A DNA stretch of 47,079 nucleotides from Planctomycetaceae bacterium (GCA_021732845.1 JAKFUF010000009.1:1-47079); one strand, 5' to 3'. Shown: positions 8,351-17,960, counted from the stretch's first letter. The notes: generated from the sequence alone by a model not told the origin. Made by a program: numbers and translations.

Positions 8351-9265
8351 TTATTCCGCCACCGTCATAATCTCTCCCGCCATTTCTCCCGCATGGTAGC
8401 TGGAGCGGACGAACGGGCCGCTGGCGACCAGGGAGAATCCGAGTTTGCGGGCATCGACGCCGATTTCGTCGAACTCCTCGGGCGGGACGTAGCGTTCCAC
8501 GGGGAGGTGTTCGGGCGAGGGCTGCAGGTACTGCCCGAGGGTCAGCATGTCGCAGCCGACCGAACGCAGGTCGGCGAGCACATCAAACAGTTCTTCCCGG
8601 GTCTCACCCAGGCCGAGCATCAGCCCGCTCTTGGTGGTCATCTCGGGCGCGGTCTGCTTTACCTGCAACAGCAGGTCGAGGGTCCGCCTGTAGTCCGCGT
8701 TGCGGCGAACGCGATGATAGAGGCGGGGAACCGTTTCTGTGTTGTGGTTGAACACTTCCGGCCGGCTTTCGATGACCCGGTGGATCGCCTCGCGGTTGCC
8801 CATGAAGTCTGGCGTCAACACCTCCACCGTGGCTCCCGTCCGCCCGCGCACCGCCAGGACACAGCGGTAGAAATGGTCGGCCCCGCCGTCTCGCAGGTCG
8901 TCGCGGGTCACCGAGGTGATCACCACATACCGCAGCCCCAACCGCGCCGCCGCTTCAGCGACACGTTCCGGTTCGTCCTGTTCCAGCTTTTCTGTCTTCC
9001 CTTTGGGAACAGAGCAGAAGCCACAGGGGCGGGTGCAGACGTTGCCCAGGATCATGAAGGTGGCGGTTTGCTTGGACCAGCATTCCGTCCGGTTGGGGCA
9101 CTTGGCACTTTCGCAGACAGTCTCCAGCCGCAGGTCCTGAATCACGCTGCCCGTGAACGCCATGCCCGGTTCCGGCAGCGGCCGCTTGAGCCACGGTGGC
9201 AGCCGGCGGCGCGGAGCGACATCGCTGGGGGATGGGGGCGGCGACAGATTCACGATTTCCAACAT
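8351..9265 (-). CDS. lipA: Lipoyl synthase (radical SAM)
   Basis: A 304-residue enzyme that inserts two sulfur atoms into octanoyl groups attached to the E2 and H proteins, giving lipoate. Both cluster motifs are present: the auxiliary cluster CESAKCPNRTEC (Cys51, Cys56, Cys62) and the radical-SAM CTRPCGFC (Cys77, Cys81, Cys84). The family C-terminal RSSYHAGE, whose Ser ligates the auxiliary cluster, is near the end. Further blocks are VITSVTRDDLRDGGADHF and FNHNTETVPRLY. The ATG at 9265 gives the expected length. The partner lipB is not adjacent. The gene is divergent from the phosphatase gene across a 500-bp gap. Confidence 0.97.
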   Translation of the reverse strand: MLEIVNLSPPPSPSDVAPRRRLPPWLKRPLPEPGMAFTGSVIQDLRLETVCESAKCPNRTECWSKQTATFMILGNVCTRPCGFCSVPKGKTEKLEQDEPERVAEAAARLGLRYVVITSVTRDDLRDGGADHFYRCVLAVRGRTGATVEVLTPDFMGNREAIHRVIESRPEVFNHNTETVPRLYHRVRRNADYRRTLDLLLQVKQTAPEMTTKSGLMLGLGETREELFDVLADLRSVGCDMLTLGQYLQPSPEHLPVERYVPPEEFDEIGVDARKLGFSLVASGPFVRSSYHAGEMAGEIMTVAE

Positions 9266-9767
9266 GGCGGTCTCACGAAAGCTGCGAACTTTTGCTCTGA
9301 CGAACGCACCGCGGGGGTTGTGGCGGGCGTGGTTCCGACCGTGTGCTCAGCGAACACGGAAACGAATTCAATTGCGACATGCATGATAGACGGGAGCAAT
9401 AGAAGTCGCCATCAGGGAGGGCGCAAGACTGGCCAGTTTTGAGGATGGCGAAGCCGCACCGCAACCCGCAGTGTCAGCGATGGTGGGGGTGCTGTCGGCA
9501 ACGCCTCGGGGGACTGACATCCCCCCCCAGACTTTATCCTGCGAATGACACAGTGCTGCCACGCGTCTTTCTCAGATCTCAGCCGATCAACACAGAATGA
9601 ACGGCATTGAGCTGCACGCTGTTGCTTTCCGGCTGATTTTGGGAGAACGCGCCAGCCCTGCCGAGTGCCGCGAACAACCTTGTGCCGGGGGCGGACTTCC
9701 GGAATAATTCGGCCTGAGGTGCCAGCCGGCGTGGCGGGCAGGGAAGCACGACGCACCGGTAGATGAA
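9266..9767. other. Divergent intergenic region between lipA and the phosphatase gene
   Basis: This 502-bp region has no credible gene. It holds an eroded copy of the inverted-repeat element described at 10574-10726 (arms near 9427-9450 and 9630-9657). Promoters for both flanking genes are expected here, but none could be assigned by eye. Confidence 0.5.
9427..9657. repeat. Degenerate copy of the GGCTGGCCAGTTTT inverted-repeat element
   Basis: The left end reads ACTGGCCAGTTTTGAGGATG and the right end CGGCTGATTTTGGGAGAACG followed by CGCCAGCC. These match the ends of the better-preserved element at 10574-10726 (GGGCTGGCCAGTTTTTGAA at the left; TCCGGCTGATTTTTCGAAAA at the right). The centre is unrelated or strongly diverged and the copy is longer, about 230 bp against 153 bp. 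Confidence 0.5.
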
Positions 9768-10550
9768 ATGCACGAATTCGAAACGTATCTGGCCGCGGCG
9801 CAGGCTGCGGCGCGGCTGGCGGGGAAGGTCTTGGAGGAGTGGGGTGAAAAGTTCACGGTCAGTGAAAAAGGCCCCTCCGACCTCGTGACCGAAGCGGATG
9901 TGGCGGCCCAGCGGGGGATTTTTGACCTGCTGCACGGACGGTTTCCGAGCCACGGGTTTCTGGGTGAAGAAGGTTTGAACCGTGCTGGCAATTCGGAGTT
10001 CCGCTGGGTCATCGACCCGCTGGATGGTACGTCGAATTACGTACACCGATTCCCCTACTATTGCGTCTCCATTGGGCTGGAATGGAACCGCGAACTGGTC
10101 GTGGGTGTGGTGTTCGACCCCACCCGCAACGAGATGTTTTCCGCCGCCAAAGGGCTGGGAGCCACGCTCAACGACAAGCGAATCCGGCCCAGCCGGTTTT
10201 CCAGCCTGTCTCAGGCGCTGGTCATCGCCAGCTTCCCCCCAGCGGCGACGTGCGACAGTCCGGCGGTGCAACGGTTCATGCGGATTCTTCCCAAGGCTCA
10301 GGCGGTGCATCGCTCCGGGTCGGCCGCGCTGAACCTGGCCTATGTGGCTTCGGGCCGGCTCGAAGGGTTTTGGTCAACCAGCCTCAAGCCATGGGACATG
10401 GCGGCGGGTGCCCTGCTCGTCACCGAGGCCGGCGGACGCATCACGCGGACCACGGGCCAGGCCCTCGACATCGAAGTCTCCGATCTGCTGGCCACGAACG
10501 GCCTCGGATTGCATGAAGAGCTGGTGAGCGCGTTGACGGACACGGTCTGA
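9768..10550 (+). CDS. Inositol monophosphatase family protein
   Basis: A 260-residue member of the Mg-dependent, Li-sensitive phosphatase family (inositol monophosphatase, SuhB, CysQ). The metal and catalytic motifs are intact: FLGEEG (Glu67, Glu68), IDPLDGTSNYVH (Asp83, Asp86, Gly-Thr) and the C-terminal LKPWDMAAGALLVTEAGG with its Asp. PSDLVTEAD near residue 36 is the usual N-terminal block. It hydrolyses a sugar or inositol phosphate; the exact substrate (inositol-1-phosphate, fructose bisphosphate, PAP or another) cannot be decided from motifs. It stands alone, followed by a mobile-looking inverted repeat. The start at 9768 fits the family length. Confidence 0.93.
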   Translation: MHEFETYLAAAQAAARLAGKVLEEWGEKFTVSEKGPSDLVTEADVAAQRGIFDLLHGRFPSHGFLGEEGLNRAGNSEFRWVIDPLDGTSNYVHRFPYYCVSIGLEWNRELVVGVVFDPTRNEMFSAAKGLGATLNDKRIRPSRFSSLSQALVIASFPPAATCDSPAVQRFMRILPKAQAVHRSGSAALNLAYVASGRLEGFWSTSLKPWDMAAGALLVTEAGGRITRTTGQALDIEVSDLLATNGLGLHEELVSALTDTV

Positions 10551-10573
10551 ATAGCCGTCCGAGGAGGCCTCTC

Positions 10574-10726
10574 GGGCTGGCCAGTTTTTGAAGATGGCGG
10601 AAGCTGAATCAGCCGGAGGCCGTTAGGCCCCGGTTCTGGTCGTGCCAAATAGATAGCGGCGATTGTGGAAAATCTGAAACCGGACGCAAACGCGTTCCGG
10701 CTGATTTTTCGAAAACTGGCCAGCCC
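10574..10726. repeat. MITE-like inverted-repeat element flanked by GAGGCCTC
   Basis: A 153-bp segment with terminal inverted repeats: GGGCTGGCCAGTTTTTGAA at the left (10574-10592) and its near-complement at the right, ending ACTGGCCAGCCC at 10726. Inside, TCAGCCGGA (10609-10617) pairs with TCCGGCTGA (10697-10705). The same 8 bp, GAGGCCTC, lies just outside each end (10564-10571 and 10731-10738), possibly a target duplication, though it is itself a palindrome. It has no coding capacity. A diverged relative lies at 9427-9657, on the other side of the phosphatase gene. Confidence 0.65.
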
Positions 10727-10835
10727 TGTGGAGGCCTCGAACGATCCTTGATTTCGGGGTCCGGATTCACCAGAATGCCAAGGTCGTATGTAGTCACCGG
10801 TTCGGTGTGCGGTTGTGGTCTGGGTGGGTTCAAGC

Positions 10836-11501
10836 ATGTCGTTTGAAAACGTGGAACGGCTCAAAAAGCAATTCACGGACAAATATGTTGTCGCTGACTT
10901 CAACCAGCCCGAGCTGCGGCGGTTCAAGGGGCTGACCGGCCAGGTCAAAACGGTCAACATGAACGGCCGGGCACTGGTTCAGTTTCAGCATCCTGTCGAC
11001 ATCAGTTGGTACGACATCGACTTTGGCTACCTACGCGTCGTGGACAAGCCACAGCCCAAGGTGGAAGTCAAGAAGGAGAAGGAAGCGGCCAAACCGGCTC
11101 CCGCCGCAAAACCCGCGGCTCCGGCAACTCCAGCCGCTGGCGCAGCGGCCGCCCCCGCCGCGAAGCAGAGCCCCCTGGAACTGGCCCGTGCCCAGGCGAT
11201 GGCCAAAGCCACAGGAGGCTCAGCCACCGCCCCCGCTCCTGCCGCCGCCGCAAAGCCCCTTTCCAAAATTGAACTGGCTCGTCAACAGGCAGGACTGAAG
11301 GCCGCCGGCGCACCTGCGGCTCAAGCCGCACCTCCGGCTGCTCCTGCACCTGTCGCGGCAGCTCCCGTGGAGCCCACACCCGCCGCGCCGGCACCTGTGG
11401 CTCCCGCCGCGGCAAAGTCGGCTGTTCCCACCACCGGTCCAGATGGAAAGCCACTGTCGAAGTTGGAATTGGCCCGGTTGCAGGGTGCATTCAAGGGTTA
11501 G
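10836..11501 (+). CDS. SH3-like protein with Ala/Pro-rich tail carrying three ELAR motifs
   Basis: A 221-residue protein of unknown function. The first 75 residues look like a small beta-barrel of SH3/KOW type (GLTGQVKTVNMNGRALVQF, then WYDIDFGYLRVV). The rest is a low-complexity Ala/Pro tail with a Lys/Glu run (KVEVKKEKEAAK) and three copies of a short helical motif: SPLELARAQAMAKATGG, SKIELARQQAGLKAAG and the C-terminal SKLELARLQGAFKG. The consensus is S-[PK]-[LI]-E-L-A-R-x-Q. The start at 10836 is preceded by GGGTGGG. No signal peptide, so it is cytoplasmic. The layout suggests a scaffold whose ELAR motifs each bind the same partner; this is inference. A clear terminator follows. Confidence 0.8.
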   Translation: MSFENVERLKKQFTDKYVVADFNQPELRRFKGLTGQVKTVNMNGRALVQFQHPVDISWYDIDFGYLRVVDKPQPKVEVKKEKEAAKPAPAAKPAAPATPAAGAAAAPAAKQSPLELARAQAMAKATGGSATAPAPAAAAKPLSKIELARQQAGLKAAGAPAAQAAPPAAPAPVAAAPVEPTPAAPAPVAPAAAKSAVPTTGPDGKPLSKLELARLQGAFKG

Positions 11502-11548
11502 CGAGTCTTGGATCGCAGAAGCGAACCGAGAACCCAACGTGGTCACGA

Positions 11549-11579
11549 AGCCCCAATTGATGTTGGGGCTTTTTTATTT
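11549..11579 (+). terminator. Rho-independent terminator after the ELAR-repeat gene
   Basis: A perfect 8-bp stem, AGCCCCAA (11549-11556) with TTGGGGCT (11563-11570), loop TTGATG, followed directly by TTTTTATTT. It ends the transcript of the ELAR-repeat gene and separates it from the macroglobulin gene. Confidence 0.9.
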
Positions 11580-11798
11580 GTCTTCGCGGCGCGATTTCAG
11601 GACGTGCTGGACAATTCTCGTGCGGCACGGCACACTCGCGGGAACGAATGGGAGCCGAGAAGCGTCTGAACTCACAGGCCAGGGTTGGCCGGAGGCTTTT
11701 CAATTTTCCCAGACCATGGGCCGCCAGTTGCCTTTGCACTTCTGCCAGGTGATTCCACCGGGCTGGTCGTGCTGAGGGCGGTTCTGAGGATTTTCAGC

Positions 11799-14700
11799 AT
11801 GTCGTACCTCCCGCGTGTTGCCGCGTGTATCGCCCTCTTTTCGTGTGCAGTGGCTGTGTGGCTCACCGCGGCGGCAGCCCCGCCGGCCACCCAGGACCGA
11901 GCCACCATGAAAAAGCAGTTTGAGGCCGGCAATTTCAAGGAAGCCCTGGCGGGCTATAAAAAACTGGTGCTGAACCCGGCAACTGACCCCAAACGGGTCA
12001 GTGAAGACCTGCCGATGGCGGTGAGTTGCCTGCAGCAACTGGGGTTGATCGATGAAGTTGACGCGCTGCTGGAGCAGGCGATCGCCGTTCATCCCCAGAA
12101 TTGGCGGTTCTTGGAAGCCACGGCCAAGACCTACCTCGAAATCGAACACGAGGGGTTCATTGTCGCCGGGACATTCAGCCGTGGCGGACGGCGCGGCAAT
12201 GATGGCAAGTTCGTCAACTGCGCCGACCGTGACCGCGTGCGGGCTCTGCAACTTTTGGAGCAGGCGCTTCCTTTGGCCAACGCCGACGCGGACAAGCCGG
12301 AGGTCGCCCGGTTTTGCCAGCAGTTTGCCAGCGCTCTGGTGTTTGGAAGGTCTTGGAGCCACTCTTGGAAACTGCAAATCCTGACGGATATTGCCCAGCT
12401 CCCTGATTATGAAGAGCAGTACTGGAACTATTACAACACGGGGGTGGTCACCGCGCCGGTCGATGCCGAAGGTGCGCCGGTTTTTTACCACCTCCCAAAA
12501 TCCTATGACGCCGCTGCCAACGACGGCGAACGCTGGCGGTGGATGCTGGCCCAGACGGTCGAAAACAATCCGAGCCGCCGCAATGAGGTTGAACTGGCCT
12601 GGGCCGACTTTCTGCACAGCCAGTTTGGCGTGCAGACTTTGGCCGCCTACGGCTGGCAGCGCCAGGATGACGATGGCGACGAGCGAGACCAGAACGAGAG
12701 CGGCACCTACGCGCTGCACACCCTGGACGATGGCGAGACGATTGCCAAGTTGGCCACGGGGATCAAACGGTTCAAGCTTCCGGATGAGTTCAATGCCATC
12801 AAGAACTACGAGGCGATCGCCGCACGGGGCAAATCCACGCAGGGAGAGTCCGCACGGACGCATCTGGCGCAGATCTATTCCGATCGGCGGCAGTATGTGA
12901 AGGCGGCCTCCGCGTGGCGGCTGGCCATTCAGGAATACGGGCCGGGCGACAACAAATGGCGGGCCAACGCGCTGCAACAGATCGTGGGCAACTGGGGGCG
13001 GTTTGACCACGGGCAGCCCCAGCCGGCGGGACGCGGCGCAACCGTTGAATATCGCTTTCGCAACGGCAGTCAGGTCTCGTTTGAAGCCTGGGAGATTGAT
13101 GTCGCCAAGTTTTTGACCGACGCGAAGGCCTATTTGCAGCAGAAACCCAAGCAACTCGACTGGCGGAAGCTGAATGTCGACGACTTTGGCTACACGCTGA
13201 TCACGGAGAACCAAAACCAGTACATCAAGGGCAAGGTCGCCGCCTGGGAGATGACGGTTAAGCCACGGCCCGAGCATGTGGACGACCGGGTGACCGTGAC
13301 GACGCCACTGCAAAAAGCCGGCGCTTATTTAGTGACGGCCAAGATGGCGGATGGCAACGTCGGCCGGATCATCGTCTGGGTGGCGGATACGGTCATTGCC
13401 CGCAAGACGCTGGATTCCAAGACGGCCAATGACCGGGCGGTGCTGTATTACGTTGCAGATGCCGTGACGGGGCTGCCGGTCGAGAAGGCAAATGTGGAGT
13501 TCTTTGGGTGGCGGCAAACCTACAATTCGATGAACCGCGAAAATCGGATCTCAGTCCAGAATTTCGCCGATTTCACCGACAAGGACGGCCAGTTGATGCC
13601 GTCGGTCGCGCAGTTGTCCGACCAGTACCAGTGGCTCACCATCGCCCGTGGCGGCAACGGCGAAGCGGATCGCCTGGCATTCCTTGGGTTTTCCGGCATC
13701 TGGTACGGCCAGAGCAGCGACCAGGCCTATGACGAGGTGAAGACCTTCGCCATTACCGACCGTCCGGTGTACCGGCCGGACCAACTGGTCAAATTCAAAT
13801 TCTGGGTGCAGCATTCCCGGTATGACGAGGCCGACAAATCGGCTTTCGCCAACAAGACCTTCACGGTCCAGATCCACAATCCGCAGGGGGAGAAGGTTTA
13901 CGAGCAAAAGCTGAAGACCGACGCCTTTGGCGGGCTGGAAGGAGAGTATCCGCTCCCCAAGGGTGCCCAGTTGGGCGTGTACCAGGTGTTTATCGTCGAC
14001 CACGGCGGGGGATCGTTCCGCGTCGAGGAGTATAAGAAGCCTGAGTTCGAGGTGACGGTGGAGGCCCCCAGGGAACCGATCCGGCTAGGGGAAAAGGTCA
14101 CCGCCAAGATCGAGGCCAAGTATTTATTTGGTGCACCCGTCACCAAAGCGAAGGTGAAGTACAAGATTCTGCGCAGTCCACACACCAGCACGTGGTATCC
14201 GCTCGCGCGGTGGGATTGGTTTTACGGCAAAGGGTATTGGTGGTTCGCCTACGACTACGACTGGTATCCCGGCTGGTCGCGGTGGGGCTGCCTCCGGCCG
14301 ATCGGCTGGTGGTGGGGTTCGCCCAGTCACCCGCCGGAAGTGGTGGCAGAACAGGAGGTCGAGATCGGTGCCGATGGCACGATCTCCGTCGAGATCGACA
14401 CGCAGCCGGCCAAGGCGCTGCATGGCAACCAAGACCACAAGTATTCCATCACGGCTGAAGTTGTCGATGAAAGCCGCCGGACGATTGTCGGCACGGGCGA
14501 TGTGCTGGTCGCCCGGCAGCCGTTCCGAGTCTTTGCCTGGGTGGACCGCGGCCATTATCGCGTGGGCGATGTGGTCGGCGCGCAGTTCCAGGCCCATACG
14601 CTGGACCATCAGCCGGTCGCCGGCCAGGGCGAACTGACGCTCTACAAGATCACCTACGACGAGAAGCAGGAACCGGTGGAGAAGGCGGTGCAGACGTGGA

Positions 14701-17700
14701 AGCTCGACACCAATGTCGAGGGCAATGCCACGCAGCAGTTCAAGGCGGATGCGGCGGGACAGTACCGGCTGTCGTACAAGGTGACGGACGACAAGCAGCA
14801 CACGATGGAGGGCGGCTATCTGTTCGTGGTCATTGGCGACGGGTTCGACGGTCACGAGTACCGCTTCAACGATCTGGAGCTGATCACCGACAAGCAGGAA
14901 TACGCTCCCGGCGACAAGGTGAAACTGCTGATCAATACCAACCGGGCCGACGGCGCGGTGGCGCTGTTTGTGCGGCCCTCGAACGGGGTCTACCTGCCGC
15001 CGAAGATCATCCGCCTGGATGGCAAAAGCCACATGGAAGAGATTGCGATTGTGCAGCGGGACATGCCCAACGTGTTCATCGAAGCGCTGACCGTGGCGAA
15101 CGGGAAGGTGTACACCGAGGTCAAGGAAGTCGTCGTTCCGCCGGAAAAGCGTGTGCTGAATGTGGACGTGGTGCCTTCGCAGACCGAATACAAACCGGGC
15201 GCGCCGGCGACGGTGCAGGTCAAACTCACGGGACTGGATGGTAAGCCCTACGTCGGATCGACCGTGATCACGATGTACGACAAGGCGTTGGAGTACATCT
15301 CCGGCGGGTCCAACGTCCCCGAGATCAAGGAGTTCTTCTGGAAGTGGCGGCGGCACCACACGCCGCAGACACGGCACAGCCTCGAGCGTTCGTTCGCGAA
15401 TCTCAATCGTCCCAACGAAGAGCCGATGCAGAATCTAGGGACGTTCGGGGATAGCGTGGTGGAAGAATCGGGCAGGCCCCGGGTGCAGGCGATGCGCCGC
15501 GGCGGAGGAATGGGTGGGGGGCCGATGGCACCGGGAGCAATGGTGCAAAGTTTTGCCGGAGCACCCATGGCAGCAGAGGCCCCCATGGCGGAGGCGAAGG
15601 ACGCCAACGCCGCACCTGCCGGCGGTGGCGGCGGTGGCGGCGGTGATGTCGCCGCACCAGTCCAGCCGGTGCTCCGCACCAACTTCGCCGACAGCGCCTT
15701 CTGGGCCGGTTCGGTGACCACAAACGCTGAAGGGATGGGGGAAGTCTCCCTGACCATGCCCGAGAACCTGACCGGTTGGAAGGTCAAAGTCTGGGGCTTG
15801 TCCCATGGCACGCGCGTGGGCCAGGGCGAAGTCGAAGTCACGACAAAAAAGAATCTGCTGATCCGCCTGCAGGCCCCGCGGTTCTTTGTCCAGACGGATG
15901 AAGTTGTGCTCTCCGCCAATGTGCACAACTATCTGAAATCCGCCAAGGCGGTCGACGTGGCCTTGGAACTGGATGGTGACACACTGGCCCCAATGGCGGA
16001 CCTCGTGCAAAAGATCAATATCCCCGCCGGCGGCGAACAGCGCGTCGATTGGCGGGTGAAGGTCACCAATGAAGGCGAAGCGGTTATCCGCATGAAGGCG
16101 TTGACCGACGAAGAGTCGGATGCGATGCAGATGACGTTCCCGGTCTATATTCACGGAATGCTCAAGACGGAGTCGTTCTCTGGGGCGATCCGGCCGGAGC
16201 AGACTTCAGGCAAACTGACGTTCACCGTGCCCGCCGAACGCCGGATCAACGACAGCCGGTTGGAAGTCCGCTACTCGCCCTCGCTGGCGGGGGCGATGGT
16301 CGACGCCCTGCCGTACATGGTGGAATACCCTTACGGCTGCACCGAACAGACGCTCAACCGCTTCCTGCCGACGGTCATCACGCAGCGCGTGCTGCAGAAG
16401 ATGCAGCTCGACCTGAAGGCGATCGGTGAGAAGCGCACCAACCTCAACGCCCAGGAAATTGGCGATGACCGCGAACGCGCCAAGGGGTGGAAGCGGTTCG
16501 ACCGCAACCCGGTGTTTGAGGCCGATGAGGTCGACCTGCTGGTCAAAACCAACCTGCAGGCCCTGACGAGCATGCAACTTTCGGACGGCGGATGGGGCTG
16601 GTTCTCCGGCTACGGTGAACACTCCTGGCCGCACACCACGGCCACCGTGGTGCATGGCCTGCAGATCGCCAAACAGAATGACATCGCCCTTGTTCCCGGT
16701 GTGCTCGAACGCGGCATCGAGTGGCTCACACGCTATCAGGGCGAACAGGTGCAGTGGCTTAAAAACCACCGCGACAAAAAGAAAGACACCCGTCAAAAAG
16801 CGCATGCCGATGAACTCGACGCCCTCGTGTTCATGGTCCTGACGGACGCCGATGTGGCGAACGCCGACATGCAGGAGTTTCTGTACCGCGACCGCGTGGA
16901 ACTGGCTGTCTACGCCAAGGCCTTGTTCGGTCTGGCCCTCCACAAGCTGGGGCAGGCCGACAAACTGGCGATGATCCTGCAGAACATCGACCAGTTCCTC
17001 GTGCAGGACGAAGAGAACCAAACCGCCTATCTCAAGCTGCCGGAAAACAACTGGTGGTGGTACTGGTACGGCAGCGACATCGAAGCGAATGCGTACTTCC
17101 TCAAGCTGCTCTCCAAGACGGATCCCAAGGGGACACGGGCACCCGGGCTGGTGAAGTACCTGCTCAACAACCGCAAGCATGCCACCTACTGGAACAACAC
17201 CCGCGACACATCGCTGTGCATTGAGGCAATGGCCGACTTCATGGCGGCCAGCGGAGAAGACCAGCCGAACCTGACGCTGGAGATTCTGCTGGACGGCAAG
17301 GTTCGCAAAGAAGTCAGCATCTCCCGTGCGAACCTGTTTACCTTCGACAACCAGTTCGTCCTGTTTGGCGACGCCGTCGAATCCGGCGAGCACACGCTCG
17401 AACTGCGGAAGAAGGGGACCGGTCCGCTCTATTTCAATGCCTACCTGACCAACTTCACCCAGGAAGAGATGATCACCAAGGCCGGCTTGGAGATCAAAGT
17501 CCAACGCAAGGTCTACAAGCTGACTCCCGTCGACAAGCAGGCCGACGTGGCGGGAAGCCGGGGCCAGGCGGCGAAGCAAAAGGTCGAGAAGTATCAGCGG
17601 ACGGAACTGGCCAATGGTGCGACGCTCAAAAGCGGCGATCTCGTGGAGATCGAACTCGAGATCGACAGCAAGAATGACTACGAATACCTGGTGTTCGAGG

Positions 17701-17960
17701 ACATGAAGGCCGCCGGGTTCGAACCGGTCGACATCCGCTCGGGCTACACTGGCAACGACCTGCACGCCTACGTCGAATTCCGCGATGAGCGCGTCGCCTT
17801 CTTCGCCCGCGGCCTGACCCGTGGCAAACACTCCGTGAGCTACCGCCTGAGGGCCGAAATCCCCGGCAAGTTCAGCGCCCTGCCCACCCGTGGCTCAGCC
17901 ATGTACGCCCCGGAACTGAAGGCGAATTCCGACGAGATCAAGCTGTCGATCGAAGATTGA
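11799..17960 (+). CDS. Alpha-2-macroglobulin family protein with thioester (large, TPR-like N-terminus)
   Basis: A 2053-residue exported protein. The start at 11799 gives a signal peptide (PRVAACIALFSCAVAVWLTA); GAGGA lies eight bases upstream. Order: TPR-like helices (about 35-120), macroglobulin beta-domains including the bait-region entry block FAITDRPVYRPDQLVKFKFW (about 650), a Trp/Tyr-rich insert (about 792-845), a Gly/Met/Ala-rich linker (about 1232-1284), the DSAFWAGSVTTNAEG block, and the helical thioester domain with EYPYGCTEQT: Cys1514, Glu1516, Gln1517. The intact CxEQ means the internal Cys-Gln thioester can form. Such proteins trap proteases that cleave their bait region and bind them covalently. 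At 2053 residues it is longer than Escherichia coli YfhM (about 1650). The usual partner, penicillin-binding protein 1C, is absent. Confidence 0.92.
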   Translation: MSYLPRVAACIALFSCAVAVWLTAAAAPPATQDRATMKKQFEAGNFKEALAGYKKLVLNPATDPKRVSEDLPMAVSCLQQLGLIDEVDALLEQAIAVHPQNWRFLEATAKTYLEIEHEGFIVAGTFSRGGRRGNDGKFVNCADRDRVRALQLLEQALPLANADADKPEVARFCQQFASALVFGRSWSHSWKLQILTDIAQLPDYEEQYWNYYNTGVVTAPVDAEGAPVFYHLPKSYDAAANDGERWRWMLAQTVENNPSRRNEVELAWADFLHSQFGVQTLAAYGWQRQDDDGDERDQNESGTYALHTLDDGETIAKLATGIKRFKLPDEFNAIKNYEAIAARGKSTQGESARTHLAQIYSDRRQYVKAASAWRLAIQEYGPGDNKWRANALQQIVGNWGRFDHGQPQPAGRGATVEYRFRNGSQVSFEAWEIDVAKFLTDAKAYLQQKPKQLDWRKLNVDDFGYTLITENQNQYIKGKVAAWEMTVKPRPEHVDDRVTVTTPLQKAGAYLVTAKMADGNVGRIIVWVADTVIARKTLDSKTANDRAVLYYVADAVTGLPVEKANVEFFGWRQTYNSMNRENRISVQNFADFTDKDGQLMPSVAQLSDQYQWLTIARGGNGEADRLAFLGFSGIWYGQSSDQAYDEVKTFAITDRPVYRPDQLVKFKFWVQHSRYDEADKSAFANKTFTVQIHNPQGEKVYEQKLKTDAFGGLEGEYPLPKGAQLGVYQVFIVDHGGGSFRVEEYKKPEFEVTVEAPREPIRLGEKVTAKIEAKYLFGAPVTKAKVKYKILRSPHTSTWYPLARWDWFYGKGYWWFAYDYDWYPGWSRWGCLRPIGWWWGSPSHPPEVVAEQEVEIGADGTISVEIDTQPAKALHGNQDHKYSITAEVVDESRRTIVGTGDVLVARQPFRVFAWVDRGHYRVGDVVGAQFQAHTLDHQPVAGQGELTLYKITYDEKQEPVEKAVQTWKLDTNVEGNATQQFKADAAGQYRLSYKVTDDKQHTMEGGYLFVVIGDGFDGHEYRFNDLELITDKQEYAPGDKVKLLINTNRADGAVALFVRPSNGVYLPPKIIRLDGKSHMEEIAIVQRDMPNVFIEALTVANGKVYTEVKEVVVPPEKRVLNVDVVPSQTEYKPGAPATVQVKLTGLDGKPYVGSTVITMYDKALEYISGGSNVPEIKEFFWKWRRHHTPQTRHSLERSFANLNRPNEEPMQNLGTFGDSVVEESGRPRVQAMRRGGGMGGGPMAPGAMVQSFAGAPMAAEAPMAEAKDANAAPAGGGGGGGGDVAAPVQPVLRTNFADSAFWAGSVTTNAEGMGEVSLTMPENLTGWKVKVWGLSHGTRVGQGEVEVTTKKNLLIRLQAPRFFVQTDEVVLSANVHNYLKSAKAVDVALELDGDTLAPMADLVQKINIPAGGEQRVDWRVKVTNEGEAVIRMKALTDEESDAMQMTFPVYIHGMLKTESFSGAIRPEQTSGKLTFTVPAERRINDSRLEVRYSPSLAGAMVDALPYMVEYPYGCTEQTLNRFLPTVITQRVLQKMQLDLKAIGEKRTNLNAQEIGDDRERAKGWKRFDRNPVFEADEVDLLVKTNLQALTSMQLSDGGWGWFSGYGEHSWPHTTATVVHGLQIAKQNDIALVPGVLERGIEWLTRYQGEQVQWLKNHRDKKKDTRQKAHADELDALVFMVLTDADVANADMQEFLYRDRVELAVYAKALFGLALHKLGQADKLAMILQNIDQFLVQDEENQTAYLKLPENNWWWYWYGSDIEANAYFLKLLSKTDPKGTRAPGLVKYLLNNRKHATYWNNTRDTSLCIEAMADFMAASGEDQPNLTLEILLDGKVRKEVSISRANLFTFDNQFVLFGDAVESGEHTLELRKKGTGPLYFNAYLTNFTQEEMITKAGLEIKVQRKVYKLTPVDKQADVAGSRGQAAKQKVEKYQRTELANGATLKSGDLVEIELEIDSKNDYEYLVFEDMKAAGFEPVDIRSGYTGNDLHAYVEFRDERVAFFARGLTRGKHSVSYRLRAEIPGKFSALPTRGSAMYAPELKANSDEIKLSIED

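Noticed and set aside
11700-13313. 537-codon minus-strand frame opposite the first macroglobulin
   Set aside because: An antisense shadow of a strongly supported gene; composition and lack of motifs argue against it.
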